A stretch of 35,210 nt of DNA from a virus. Below, piece by piece: positions 8,090 to 15,583 of this stretch. The translations under genes were made by a program, and so were the position numbers. Position 1 is the first letter of the stretch. Every line of letters begins with the position of its first letter. Location: the IMG/VR virus record IMGVR_UViG_3300039309_000020, positions 1 through 35,210 of that record; one strand, given 5' to 3'. The notes beneath the pieces are model-generated. The model did not search any database and was not told the DNA's origin. It worked only from the letters and a program-made list of their open reading frames with translations.

Positions 8090-8286
8090 TGAAAACAGCA
8101 TTCAAGATGTTATCTGATTTTGAAACACCATGTTTGAATTGTCCATATTGTCCCTCGCACGCCCGACCGACCAGTGTTAGGTCTTATTCTGGGCGTATAT
8201 CAAAGGTAGAGACATATCTTGTGGTATATAATTGCATGTCGAAACACCAATTTTTTGTGGAGGCGAAAGAAAAAGATGAAAGATAA
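8089..8286 (+). CDS. Small zinc-ribbon protein, Ogr/Delta-like (65 aa)
   Basis: ATG overlaps the stop of the previous gene (TGATG). Cys-rich pattern CLNCPYC then an SVRSY segment, VVYNC and KHQFF resembles the Ogr/Delta transcription-activator zinc finger (CPxC, R-x-S, YxC, HxF). If that holds it would be a transcription or replication accessory factor; this is a tentative likeness. Its last residues overlap the reductase start. Confidence 0.55.
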   Translation: MKTAFKMLSDFETPCLNCPYCPSHARPTSVRSYSGRISKVETYLVVYNCMSKHQFFVEAKEKDER

Positions 8287-9910
8287 GATGTCAGTGTTCG
8301 CAGAGACTGTCCTAAAACAAAAATACGCTCAAGACGGAGAATCTTGGGCCGACGTTGCCCATCGAGTGGTAAAGACGGTTTTCAAAGCTGTTAGTGCGCC
8401 TAAGAGTTTGGTTGATCAGACGACGCAGTATGTAATCGACAGGAAATTTATCCCTGGTGGGCGGTATCTATACGCTACCGGACGACCCTATCACATGGTT
8501 AACAACTGCCTTTTACTCAAAGCTGTAGACAGTAGAGAGGGGTGGGCAGAGTTAATGCAGAAACTTACTATGGGTCTTATGACAGGTGCGGGAATAGGTA
8601 CTGATTACTCCGCAGTTAGAGCCGAGGGTAAGATAATTAGAAAAACTGGAGGGTATGCTACGGGTCCGCTAGCCGCTATGCAGATGGGTAATGAGATTGG
8701 GAGGGGTGTGATGCAAGGCGGATCGCGTAGGTCGGCGCTATGGGCAGGACTCTCCTGGTCACACGGGGATATACAAAAGTTCATTCATATGAAAGATTGG
8801 ATTCCCGAGGTTAGAGAGTTAAAAGCAAAGGACTTTAACTTCCCCGCTACAATGGACGGCACTAACATAAGTGTTTTGTTAGACGATGAGTTTTTTGCTG
8901 CTTTCTCTGACGATAAGCATCTAAAAAATTCTCAGGCTAATGCGGTGTATTGGGCGACTGTGGAACGAATGCTTAAGACAAGTGAGCCTGGGTTCAGTAT
9001 AGATTTAGGTAAGAATAAAAAAGAGACTTTGAGAAATGCCTGCTGCGAGTTATGTAGTGAAGACGATTCTGATGTATGTAACTTAGGATCAATAAATATA
9101 GCTCGCATTAATAGCTTAGAAAACATGAAGGCCGTAGTAGAATGCGCTACAGCATTCCTCCTGGCTGGTACGGTGTATAGTGATGTACCATACGCCAAGG
9201 TGGATATGATCAGAACTAAAAACCGTAGACTTGGTTTGGGTCTCATGGGCATTCATGAATGGCTTTTACTTCATGGTAAAAAATATGGAATAGACGCCGA
9301 TTTGGATAAGTATTTAGAGGCGTATACAGAGAGCGGGATGCACGCCGGTCATTATGCTAATCAGTGGGACTTGTCTCATCCAGTGAAAACACGAGCTATA
9401 GCTCCGACAGGAAGTATCGGGATAATCGGAGAAACTTCAACGGGAATTGAACCTATATTCTGTGCAGCGTATAAAAGACGTTATCTTAAAGGTAGCGTGT
9501 GGCACTATCAATTCGTTCTTGATCCAACGGCTAAGAGACTTATAGAAGAAGGAGGCTTAAATCCAGAAAGTATTGAAGATGCCTATGTGTTGGCAGAGGA
9601 TGTCGAAAGGCGCTTAAGTTTCCAGGCACACGTTCAAAAGTATGTTGATCACGGTATTTCAAGTACCATTAACCTTCCTCAGTGGGGGTCGGAGGTTAAT
9701 AACTCGGACACTGTTCAGCGTTTTGGTAAAGTATTTATGAAGTACCTGCCTAGTTTGCGAGGGCTGACTACTTATCCAGAAGCAGCCAGATCGGGGCAGC
9801 CGTTGAATCCCGTCAAATGGGCAACCGCAATAAAGCATGTGGATCAAATTTTTGTGGAACAAGCGGACATTTGTGAAATTTCGGGTAAAGGAGGTTCGTG
9901 CGGATCATGA
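8276..9910 (+). CDS. nrdJ: Ribonucleotide reductase, adenosylcobalamin-dependent class II type
   Basis: Converts ribonucleotides to deoxyribonucleotides for phage DNA synthesis. The 544-aa protein has the first redox Cys (NNC, C78), the substrate loop GAGIGTDYSAVR, the catalytic triad N-x-C-x-E (N254, C256, E258), the second redox Cys C268 in CNLGSIN, and the phosphate-binding loop APTGSIGIIGETSTGIEP. The tail (CEISGKGGSCGS) carries two Cys that could shuttle electrons. No ATP-cone, small subunit or NrdG neighbour is present, which favours the B12-dependent class. GGAGG lies 12 bases before the ATG, with another Met four codons later. The coding sequence is visibly richer in TTA, ATA and AGA codons than the genes before it, suggesting separate acquisition. 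Confidence 0.88.
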   Translation: MKDKMSVFAETVLKQKYAQDGESWADVAHRVVKTVFKAVSAPKSLVDQTTQYVIDRKFIPGGRYLYATGRPYHMVNNCLLLKAVDSREGWAELMQKLTMGLMTGAGIGTDYSAVRAEGKIIRKTGGYATGPLAAMQMGNEIGRGVMQGGSRRSALWAGLSWSHGDIQKFIHMKDWIPEVRELKAKDFNFPATMDGTNISVLLDDEFFAAFSDDKHLKNSQANAVYWATVERMLKTSEPGFSIDLGKNKKETLRNACCELCSEDDSDVCNLGSINIARINSLENMKAVVECATAFLLAGTVYSDVPYAKVDMIRTKNRRLGLGLMGIHEWLLLHGKKYGIDADLDKYLEAYTESGMHAGHYANQWDLSHPVKTRAIAPTGSIGIIGETSTGIEPIFCAAYKRRYLKGSVWHYQFVLDPTAKRLIEEGGLNPESIEDAYVLAEDVERRLSFQAHVQKYVDHGISSTINLPQWGSEVNNSDTVQRFGKVFMKYLPSLRGLTTYPEAARSGQPLNPVKWATAIKHVDQIFVEQADICEISGKGGSCGS

Positions 9911-9960
9911 TGGATAAAAAAGATGCTGTTGGAAAAGGAGGAAACACAAATGGATCTTAA
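9907..9960 (+). CDS. Possible 17-aa coupled leader peptide
   Basis: An ATG overlapping the reductase stop (ATGA) opens a 17-codon ORF rich in Lys, Gly and Asp that runs across the GGAGG of the next gene and stops 11 bp into it. It could couple translation of the reductase to the MazG gene, or may be chance. Confidence 0.25.
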   Translation: MMDKKDAVGKGGNTNGS

Positions 9961-10291
9961 TGACTATCAGCAGGAAGCAACCAAGACGGCGGAATATCCG
10001 CATGTAGGGGCAAATTTATGCTATCCAGCCATGGGCCTCGCAGGAGAAGCGGGCGAGGTCTGTGACAAGATCAAAAAGCGTTGGCGTAACACCGGCACAA
10101 TGAGTGATGCCGGTATGCCCTCTAAGGAATGGGAAGATCTTGTAAAAGAGTGCGGAGATGTTTTGTGGTATTTATCAGCCATCGCAAATGAGATGGGCAC
10201 TACTATGAGTCATATCGCTGAAGTAAATCTAGAAAAACTCAGAGATCGTAAGGAACGTGGAGTGATTAAGAGTTCCGGAGACAACCGGTGA
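9950..10291 (+). CDS. MazG nucleotide pyrophosphohydrolase
   Basis: Start ATG with GGAGG eight bases upstream, giving 113 aa. Contains GLAGEAGEV then KECGDVLWYLSAIANEMG, the classic MazG pair of EAGE and ExxD helices that bind magnesium. Hydrolyses NTPs or dNTPs to NMP and pyrophosphate. It sits directly after the reductase, so the pair probably tunes the dNTP pool; phage MazG proteins have also been linked to host (p)ppGpp control, which cannot be judged here. Confidence 0.88.
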   Translation: MDLNDYQQEATKTAEYPHVGANLCYPAMGLAGEAGEVCDKIKKRWRNTGTMSDAGMPSKEWEDLVKECGDVLWYLSAIANEMGTTMSHIAEVNLEKLRDRKERGVIKSSGDNR

Positions 10292-10300
10292 GGAGGCCTT

Positions 10301-10741
10301 TTGCGAAAAGCGTACTGCGACGGAGCCTGTAAAGGTGGACAATGTTCCTGTGCCTTCGCTATTTACGATGGGGATGCCGTTTTTTATGCATCCTCTCGTT
10401 ACCTAGGCCCTAAGCTGCATACCAATAATTTTGCTGAATTTCAGGGCTTGATTGATTTGCTTAAGTATGCTAAGATGACTTCGATTACCGATCTAGATAT
10501 AAATTGTGACAGCCAACTTGTAGTAAAACTCGTATCTGGTGAATGGAAAGCCAAACATATAGAGTTAAAGTATTTGAGGGCTTCGGCCAATACTTTGATT
10601 ATTAGTGGCAATCATAGATTACATTGGGTGCGGGGTCATGCGGGGAACGAAGGAAATGAATTAGTAGATCAATTGTGTAACGACAAATTAGAGGGCCGGA
10701 TTGCACGGGGCACTCAGAAAGGGAGTGGTGACGAAAGATGA
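10301..10741 (+). CDS. rnhA: Ribonuclease HI
   Basis: Degrades the RNA strand of RNA-DNA hybrids, for example primers. The full active site is visible: D7 (CDGACKGG), E46 (NNFAEFQGL), D70 (NCDSQLV), H113 (RGHAGNE) and D123 (ELVDQL). Length of 146 aa is normal for a type 1 enzyme. The start is TTG with GAGGAGG at good spacing; the first residues MRKAYCDG fit beta-strand 1, so no longer start is needed. Same A/T-leaning codon use as the reductase and MazG before it. Confidence 0.93.
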   Translation: MRKAYCDGACKGGQCSCAFAIYDGDAVFYASSRYLGPKLHTNNFAEFQGLIDLLKYAKMTSITDLDINCDSQLVVKLVSGEWKAKHIELKYLRASANTLIISGNHRLHWVRGHAGNEGNELVDQLCNDKLEGRIARGTQKGSGDER

Positions 10742-10926
10742 ACATGGAACAAATAATTCAAGAGTCAATAAACGCCTGTTATATAACAGAGTTCCTACGA
10801 CATGCATGGGAATATATCAAAGCACGTCGCCCTTATGAATCGATGACGTTAGCGATATTGAATGAAAAGATGTTCGATATCAGCGACATAGCCGATGGTG
10901 AAGAACGCAACCGAAGGATCAATTGA
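10738..10926 (+). CDS. Small phage protein of unknown function (62 aa)
   Basis: ATG overlaps the RNase H stop (ATGA). Helical, acidic at the C-terminus (DISDIADGEE). Its TGA overlaps the TTG start of the next gene. No family recognised. Confidence 0.6.
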   Translation: MNMEQIIQESINACYITEFLRHAWEYIKARRPYESMTLAILNEKMFDISDIADGEERNRRIN

Positions 10927-11330
10927 CTACCGCAGAGCGGGCCAAGGACAAGCGTCTCCGAGACATTTACAACACGACGCTAGAAGCACAGAACGAGCAG
11001 AAGGCAAAGCAGGATAATCGCTGTGCGATGTGCCGAAGAGACTTCGCCAGATTCACGGCGTTTCAGGATCACGAGCACAAGTGTTGCCCGCGCCGCAAGA
11101 AAAAGTTTTGCGGTAAATGTAACCGGGGACTGCTCTGTTATCCCTGTAACAAATTCGTCACAGGCATTCTGGAGAAACAGAGTGTGGATGGGAAGTTGCT
11201 TGACCCACTCTTCATGCTGGCCCGGATGACTAAGTACTTCGAATACTGGAATCCGATTCTCAAAGCGAAAGGTTGCTATGAAGAAAAAAAAGTCGCCGCA
11301 GTTTGCAAAAAGAAAAAAAGCATTCGATAG
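10923..11330 (+). CDS. Endonuclease VII-like HNH nuclease
   Basis: Recombination endonuclease VII family. The signature is CAMCRRDF, then DHEHKCCP, CGKCNRGLLCYPCNK, an HNH/zinc arrangement with two Cys pairs around the Asp-His-His site. The related T4 enzyme resolves branched DNA; free-standing relatives act as homing nucleases. The start is TTG overlapping the previous TGA (TTGA). A Lys-rich C-terminus overlaps the next gene by 53 bp. It fits either branched-DNA processing next to RecA and helicase, or homing. Confidence 0.82.
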   Translation: MTTAERAKDKRLRDIYNTTLEAQNEQKAKQDNRCAMCRRDFARFTAFQDHEHKCCPRRKKKFCGKCNRGLLCYPCNKFVTGILEKQSVDGKLLDPLFMLARMTKYFEYWNPILKAKGCYEEKKVAAVCKKKKSIR

Positions 11331-11691
11331 CGTCCTAGATTCCTATCGAGCGGCTCGTGGTGTTCAGGTAGGAGTTTCCGCTGTCAATATTGGAAGCGGC
11401 GGGAAAGGGACGACTAATCACGTTCGCCCGACCTTGGTTGACTTTCGGGCCGACGTTGAGTTAGTCTTTCATAAGGTTTTCAAAGCAGAAACTGCGTGGC
11501 GGGCATTCGAAGAGGCATACATCAATTTTGATTCCGAGGACTATATCGAACGAGAGGTCCATGCTCAGAGTATTCTCGGGGAGACGATGCATAGCCTCGC
11601 TCAAGGATTAGGGGCCGAATTCATCAAGCGTGGAATATTTCCTTTACATGGAAAGGGTAGCTACTTCAGAACGATACGGAGGACAAAATGA
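11278..11691 (+). CDS. Phage protein of unknown function (137 aa)
   Basis: ATG preceded by AAAGG. The basic N-terminus (MKKKKSPQFAKRKK) is followed by a helical core with RADVELVFHKVFKAETAWRA and a C-terminal ELGAEFIKRG-like helix. Regions like the last segment occur in unannotated phage proteins. The start lies inside the previous gene, in a different frame. Function unknown. Confidence 0.65.
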   Translation: MKKKKSPQFAKRKKAFDSVLDSYRAARGVQVGVSAVNIGSGGKGTTNHVRPTLVDFRADVELVFHKVFKAETAWRAFEEAYINFDSEDYIEREVHAQSILGETMHSLAQGLGAEFIKRGIFPLHGKGSYFRTIRRTK

Positions 11692-12128
11692 AAGTCAAGA
11701 AATGCAAGTTTGGCTACTATCGCTATCGAGTCCGTTTCGCAGCGTGGCAAGACTATTGCATTTATATCTGTATTGGGGATGACATCGTTCACATGATTGA
11801 GTGTGAATATGGCAAACATACCGCCAGTCATCATCGAGACGACGACCCTCTTGCTCTGACTCTTCGGGCGGAATCCCCAAACTGTCATGTCTTCATGTGT
11901 ACGGATACAATTTACAAACCGTATGAGATGGCGAAGGTACTTGCTCACGAAGTCACCCATGCCGTACGGAATATGTTCAATTGGGCGGGTGTCAACATGG
12001 AGCCGGTTGATAGTGAAACTTTTGCGTATCACACGGGATACACAGTCGAGCGTGCTACCCGGTTTTTTCAGGAGGTCAGAAATGACCAATATAAGCGAAC
12101 CAACCGCAGAGCAAATAAAAGAAAGTAA
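11688..12128 (+). CDS. Zincin-like putative metallopeptidase (HEVTH)
   Basis: Contains HEVTH at residues 87-91 within MAKVLAHEVTHAVRNMF, the HExxH zinc-binding and catalytic signature, and a downstream Glu (E110 in DSETFAYHTGY) in the position of the third ligand of a gluzincin-type site. There is no signal peptide, so it would act in the cytoplasm. GGAGG precedes the ATG, which overlaps the previous stop. Substrate unknown; a phage peptidase could cut a host regulator or a virion precursor. A role as a non-enzymatic zinc protein remains possible. Confidence 0.72.
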   Translation: MKVKKCKFGYYRYRVRFAAWQDYCIYICIGDDIVHMIECEYGKHTASHHRDDDPLALTLRAESPNCHVFMCTDTIYKPYEMAKVLAHEVTHAVRNMFNWAGVNMEPVDSETFAYHTGYTVERATRFFQEVRNDQYKRTNRRANKRK

Positions 12129-12285
12129 ACTGCGGGACGATCTCAATCAGCAAGTGCGAGACGAAATCGGGGATGAAGAGAATATCAAGTTCCCGAGAAA
12201 GAATCAACTTAATCTGAAATATGGGGTAATAACTCCTACCATTAGTCTTGAGGAGATTGAATTCTGGGAGAAAATATGCAATTAG
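12082..12285 (+). CDS. Small acidic phage protein (67 aa)
   Basis: ATG with GGAGG seven bases upstream, inside the end of the peptidase gene. The product is helical and acidic in the first half (EQIKESKLRDDLNQQ). A longer in-frame ORF upstream lacks a ribosome site. Unknown function. Confidence 0.6.
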   Translation: MTNISEPTAEQIKESKLRDDLNQQVRDEIGDEENIKFPRKNQLNLKYGVITPTISLEEIEFWEKICN

Positions 12286-12806
12286 GGAATTTAGTAGGAA
12301 AGATTTTTAAGAGATTAAAAGTCTTACGAATTATACGAACCCGACGAGGTGAGCGTGTTTATTCTTGTAAATGTGTCTGCGGAAAGATAACAGAAGTTTC
12401 TGAGGGAAGTCTTCTTAGTGGAAGATCGGGAAGTTGTGGATGTTTTCGTAGAGAATTACAAAGGACATTGCATTATTTACGACCATACGAACATCTCTAT
12501 CGTCATCTTTTACGCCAAGCAAAGAAAAGGAAACATCGAGTATCTATTACCTACACCGCTTTTTTACGGTTTACAAAAGTGTTACGATGCCATTATTGTT
12601 GGGCAGATATTCAATGGGTTTCACATAATCAGCATGGAGGAAGCCTTAGGTATAATCTAGATCGTGCCGACAATAAATATGGATATACCCTTAAGAATTG
12701 CGTCGTATGCTGCCCACGGTGTAATCAAGGAAAAAGCAATTCCTTTACGTATGATGAGTGGTGGAAGATGACTGAGTGCTTTCGAAAGGAAAAATCATAT
12801 GCCTGA
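12276..12806 (+). CDS. HNH homing endonuclease with N-terminal Cys-rich DNA-binding domain
   Basis: The N-terminal part has the CKCVCGK and GSCGC pattern typical of free-standing phage homing endonucleases. The C-terminal half has CHYC, LDRADNKYGYTLKNC (the Asp-Arg and Asn of the HNH site) and CCPRCNQGKSN, ending in YDEWWKM. It is about 176 aa, normal for the class. The coding sequence is much richer in A and T than the flanking genes, a common mark of a mobile intronless homing gene. It is wedged between two small genes by overlaps of 10 and 8 bp. Confidence 0.88.
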   Translation: MQLGNLVGKIFKRLKVLRIIRTRRGERVYSCKCVCGKITEVSEGSLLSGRSGSCGCFRRELQRTLHYLRPYEHLYRHLLRQAKKRKHRVSITYTAFLRFTKVLRCHYCWADIQWVSHNQHGGSLRYNLDRADNKYGYTLKNCVVCCPRCNQGKSNSFTYDEWWKMTECFRKEKSYA

Positions 12807-13251
12807 GAACAATTGTACTCAACATGAGCACGGGCCGAAGCAGATTAGCGAAGGACAGCTACGGGAATTACGGGGTCAGTACTTCACCGTACGGCATGAA
12901 AGAGTGAAGACCTGCGGACATGCTCTGGATAGTATCAACGAACCCACATTTCGCAATTGCGAGACGTGTTGGTTCAGTTTTTTTATCACTCATGGCGAAT
13001 TGGTGAAAGTCACTGATGAGGCAATTCAGGAACATGGGCTTGCCTTCGTAGATAAGTTACGGGGCAAGAAGTACAGAGTTCAATTTTGCAGATTCATGTC
13101 TACAATGAACCGACTGCGAGAAGACGCAGAGAAATTAAAGGAGACCAATGGACAAAGCAGCGAGATTCAAAGCAATAGAGACTCTAGGGAAAACTCTGGA
13201 CAAACAGTTCGAAACAACGACCTTCCAACGACAGGGGAATCGAGTCAATAA
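12799..13251 (+). CDS. Phage protein of unknown function (150 aa), 3' end inside recA
   Basis: ATG follows AAAGGA. Contains four Cys/His groups (TCGHALD, NCETCWF) that could bind zinc. The last 35 codons overlap the recA start region in another frame and code a polar Ser/Asn-rich tail, so the folded part probably ends near residue 115. No family recognised. Confidence 0.6.
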   Translation: MPENNCTQHEHGPKQISEGQLRELRGQYFTVRHERVKTCGHALDSINEPTFRNCETCWFSFFITHGELVKVTDEAIQEHGLAFVDKLRGKKYRVQFCRFMSTMNRLREDAEKLKETNGQSSEIQSNRDSRENSGQTVRNNDLPTTGESSQ

Positions 13252-14188
13252 GCCGGTTCCAAACATACCGACTAATCTGCCTTCGGTGGATCGAGAAGTA
13301 TTGGGATGCGGAGGATTCCCTAGGGGACGAATCATAGAAGTATTTGGTCCTGAGTCTGCGGGTAAGACAGCCTTATGTTTACACCTGATTGGAGAATGCC
13401 AAAAAGCAGGCGGGATCGCGGCCTTCGTAGACGCCGAACATTCCTTGTCCCCATCGTTCGCTAATGTCTTAGGGGTAAATATGGAAGAGTTGGTCATAAG
13501 TCAGCCTGACTGCGGGGAGCAGGCTCTTGAAATCGTTGAAGGGTTAGTGGACTCAAAAGCTGTCGATCTCGTTGTCATAGATTCCGTAACAGCCCTTACT
13601 CCCCGAGCGGAAATAAATGGAGAGATGGGTGATAGTTTTATGGGGTTGCACGCAAGATTGATGAGTCAAGCCTGTCGTAAGTTAGTCGCTAAAGCAGCAG
13701 TAGCTGGCGTGATGCTCGTATGGATCAACCAAATCCGAGAGAAGGTGGGTTTAGTATTTGGATCGCCAGAAGTCACGACAGGCGGACGGGCTCTGAAATT
13801 TTACGCTTCCGTACGCTTAGAAGTTCGCAGGGTGGCCGCATCCAAGAATGGTACAATCAAAGATGGCGACCGAGTGATCGGTCACAAGGTGAATATCAAG
13901 GCTGTAAAATGTAAAGTTGCGATGCCGTTCCGTGAGACGGTAGTCGATCTCCTCTACGAAACGGGCTTTGACAAGAATGAAGACCTAATTCAGTATGCCC
14001 TAAAGATTGGGGTGCTCACCGGATCTGCGTGGTTCCAAATGCCCGGAAACGACGAAAAATGGAGACGGGAGAATATTCCCCTTGACATTCTTCGCAAAAA
14101 GGTAGATGATTATCACAGTGCGCTACAAGCCAAACTGGAGGCCGATTATGAAAAAGCACGGGAAGACGCAGAGAGTTCAGAAGGGTAG
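13148..14188 (+). CDS. recA: RecA recombinase
   Basis: DNA strand-exchange ATPase of 346 aa. Walker A GPESAGKT at 67-74, Walker B region LVVIDSVTAL, then NQIREKVGLVFGSPEVTTGG with loop L2 and GRALKFYASVRLEVRR. This is a bacterial-type RecA rather than a UvsX-type protein. Start ATG has AAAGGAGA at correct spacing. It lacks the long acidic tail of host RecA but ends in a Glu/Asp-rich helix (KAREDAESSEG). It probably works with the helicase, nucleases and endonuclease VII in recombination-linked replication. Confidence 0.95.
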   Translation: MDKAARFKAIETLGKTLDKQFETTTFQRQGNRVNKPVPNIPTNLPSVDREVLGCGGFPRGRIIEVFGPESAGKTALCLHLIGECQKAGGIAAFVDAEHSLSPSFANVLGVNMEELVISQPDCGEQALEIVEGLVDSKAVDLVVIDSVTALTPRAEINGEMGDSFMGLHARLMSQACRKLVAKAAVAGVMLVWINQIREKVGLVFGSPEVTTGGRALKFYASVRLEVRRVAASKNGTIKDGDRVIGHKVNIKAVKCKVAMPFRETVVDLLYETGFDKNEDLIQYALKIGVLTGSAWFQMPGNDEKWRRENIPLDILRKKVDDYHSALQAKLEADYEKAREDAESSEG

Positions 14189-14384
14189 CCCGGTGTATTC
14201 GTATACGTCGCAATGTTGCAAGGCTCCTGCGACCAAACCGCCGTGTCTCTACTTGGGCATGAAGTCCAAGGAAGCCGGGACTCAGGGGCTCGGATCATGG
14301 CGCTGCTCAGCCTGTCACAAACCATGCAAGGTCAGTCGGGCGAAGATTGCGCTTGACAAGGCACCCGATGTTGCGATAGAGTAG
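14148..14384 (+). CDS. Small zinc-ribbon-like protein (78 aa)
   Basis: ATG at 14148 has GGAGG just upstream, inside the end of recA. Cys pairs SQCCKA, PPC and WRCSACHKPC could form one zinc site, flanked by basic residues. Possibly nucleic-acid binding. Unknown family. Confidence 0.6.
   Translation: MKKHGKTQRVQKGSPVYSYTSQCCKAPATKPPCLYLGMKSKEAGTQGLGSWRCSACHKPCKVSRAKIALDKAPDVAIE
14353..14382 (+). promoter_or_regulatory. sigma70-like promoter P2 with CTTGACAAG box
   Basis: TTGACA (14353-14358), 18-bp spacer, TAGAGT (14377-14382). It lies at the end of the zinc-ribbon gene and faces the leader ORF and secreted-protein gene. The 9-mer CTTGACAAG is identical to that of P1. Confidence 0.65.
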
Positions 14385-14405
14385 GTATTCATAGGCGGCG
14401 TCGGT

Positions 14406-14468
14406 ATGAAGAATCCGACCCGCACCGAGGAGCGGCGGAACCGCTCCAAACTTCTGGAGGGTCTATGA
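14406..14468 (+). CDS. Possible 20-aa leader peptide
   Basis: ATG to TGA, 20 codons, basic (MKNPTRTEERRNRSK). Its stop overlaps the ATG of the secreted protein (ATGA), and the hairpin at 14429-14447 lies within it. It is placed where a translational leader would be. The ribosome site is weak (AGGCGG), so this is tentative. Confidence 0.35.
   Translation: MKNPTRTEERRNRSKLLEGL
14429..14447 (+). promoter_or_regulatory. 5'UTR hairpin GGAGCGG/CCGCTCC
   Basis: Perfect 7-bp GC-rich stem (14429-14435 with 14441-14447) and a 5-nt CGGAA loop, about 10 bp before the GGAGG of the next gene. No T-run follows, so it is not a normal terminator. It could shield or space the ribosome site. Confidence 0.5.
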
Positions 14469-14878
14469 AAACCATCACGTGGGTCGTACTCATCCTGGCA
14501 ATCCTCTGCTTCTGCTTCGGACCGCCGGTATTCCTCGCCCACGGGTCTACAACGAAAGCCAATAGACCGAACAGTCTGGGAATCTCGGAAATTTACACTA
14601 ACACCAATGAATATTTATTTGCCCAGCCGATTGATGGCCAGATTCTGGAATCTGAGGAAGACCGGGCAACGAACGTCCGTTTTAGTCCGTACAACACTCC
14701 CACCCTTTACGACGAATCTGTTCTATTCTGCGGACAGGTAGCCGACTTCTTTCAGGGCAAGACCGGACCGCTCGTCGTGACATATGACAAGATCGCACAT
14801 CGGAAATTCAACGGAGTGGCTTGTCATGACCTCATTTCTGTTTTTTCAGTACCTAACGAACCGACGGCACTGCCGTAG
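14465..14878 (+). CDS. Secreted or membrane-anchored phage protein (137 aa)
   Basis: N-terminal Lys followed by a strong hydrophobic stretch (residues 3-24, ITWVVLILAILCFCFGPP) indicates a signal peptide or anchor. A Cys near residue 15 is not in a clear lipobox. The rest is an extracytoplasmic domain with two further Cys (LFCGQVADFF, VACHDL) that could form a disulfide. Excellent ribosome site TGGAGGGTCT before the ATG, and promoter P2 upstream. Could be an exclusion or envelope protein. It ends in TAG, and the next gene continues in the same frame. Confidence 0.7.
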   Translation: MKTITWVVLILAILCFCFGPPVFLAHGSTTKANRPNSLGISEIYTNTNEYLFAQPIDGQILESEEDRATNVRFSPYNTPTLYDESVLFCGQVADFFQGKTGPLVVTYDKIAHRKFNGVACHDLISVFSVPNEPTALP

Positions 14879-14893
14879 AAAGAGGGTATCTAT

Positions 14894-15583
14894 ATTTCTG
14901 AAGACGCCCACAATTCGGACAACTACAACCCCGATATCGATCCAACGGTCTGCTGCATCTTTGATTGCGGCGATCCTTCGACGGTACTGTTAGACGGGAG
15001 ATGGTACTGCGATCAGCATGGCAGAGAGTACCAGAGTAGTAGAGAATTGACGTGTGCGGAGCCCGGATGCACGGAGACCGGGGTAATCAGTTCTAGCAAT
15101 ACGACTGCGAAGTTCTGCGTAAATCATGCGTGGAAGCAGGATCGAACGGTGGACGAGCACGGGCTAAATCACCCCGAGCCGAAGACCGAAGAGAATCTTG
15201 GTAAAGAGATTATCAAATACGTCTCCCCAGTGAAGAAATCGCTGGAAGATGTATTGACTCGTTGGCAAGCCCTTGCAGATTTTCAGGATTACATCGCAAA
15301 TGGGTTGGATGCGATAACTACGACGCTGGCGAAGTATGACAACCCTGCAAACATTCCTGCGGTGGATGCCGCCCGGAAGAAGGGGCTTGAGCACGCCTTG
15401 AAACTGATTGAAGTCTACCAGATGCAGATAGCGGGCTTCGAGCAAAAGAAGTGGGATTTGAACAACCTGCTCGACAAGTGCGTGCCTTCAAAGGATACAT
15501 TGGCCTTGATAAAGGCCGAGAAAGAACACGAAGCGGCGAGACAGAGAGTAGAGAAGAATTTGAAATCGGGGAAGAGTGAATGA
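14894..15583 (+). CDS. Tandem C-x4-C...C-x2-H zinc-finger protein with helical C-terminus; start codon unusual
   Basis: The frame is open from the codon after the TAG at 14876-14878 to 15583. Two copies of a zinc motif are visible: a first with CIFDC then YCDQH, a second with TCAEPGC then FCVNH. The first copy lies before the only normal start (TTG at 15047), so coding almost certainly begins earlier. There is no in-frame ATG, GTG or TTG there. AGAGGG followed by TATCTAT leads to an in-frame ATT at 14894, used here as a provisional start (229 aa). Alternatives are amber readthrough from the secreted-protein gene or an assembly error. The C-terminal 150 residues are helical with coiled-coil character. 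Confidence 0.6.
   Translation: MSEDAHNSDNYNPDIDPTVCCIFDCGDPSTVLLDGRWYCDQHGREYQSSRELTCAEPGCTETGVISSSNTTAKFCVNHAWKQDRTVDEHGLNHPEPKTEENLGKEIIKYVSPVKKSLEDVLTRWQALADFQDYIANGLDAITTTLAKYDNPANIPAVDAARKKGLEHALKLIEVYQMQIAGFEQKKWDLNNLLDKCVPSKDTLALIKAEKEHEAARQRVEKNLKSGKSE

Noticed and set aside
8276-9910. Intein or intron in the ribonucleotide reductase
   Set aside because: Catalytic motifs follow in normal order and spacing with no insertion.
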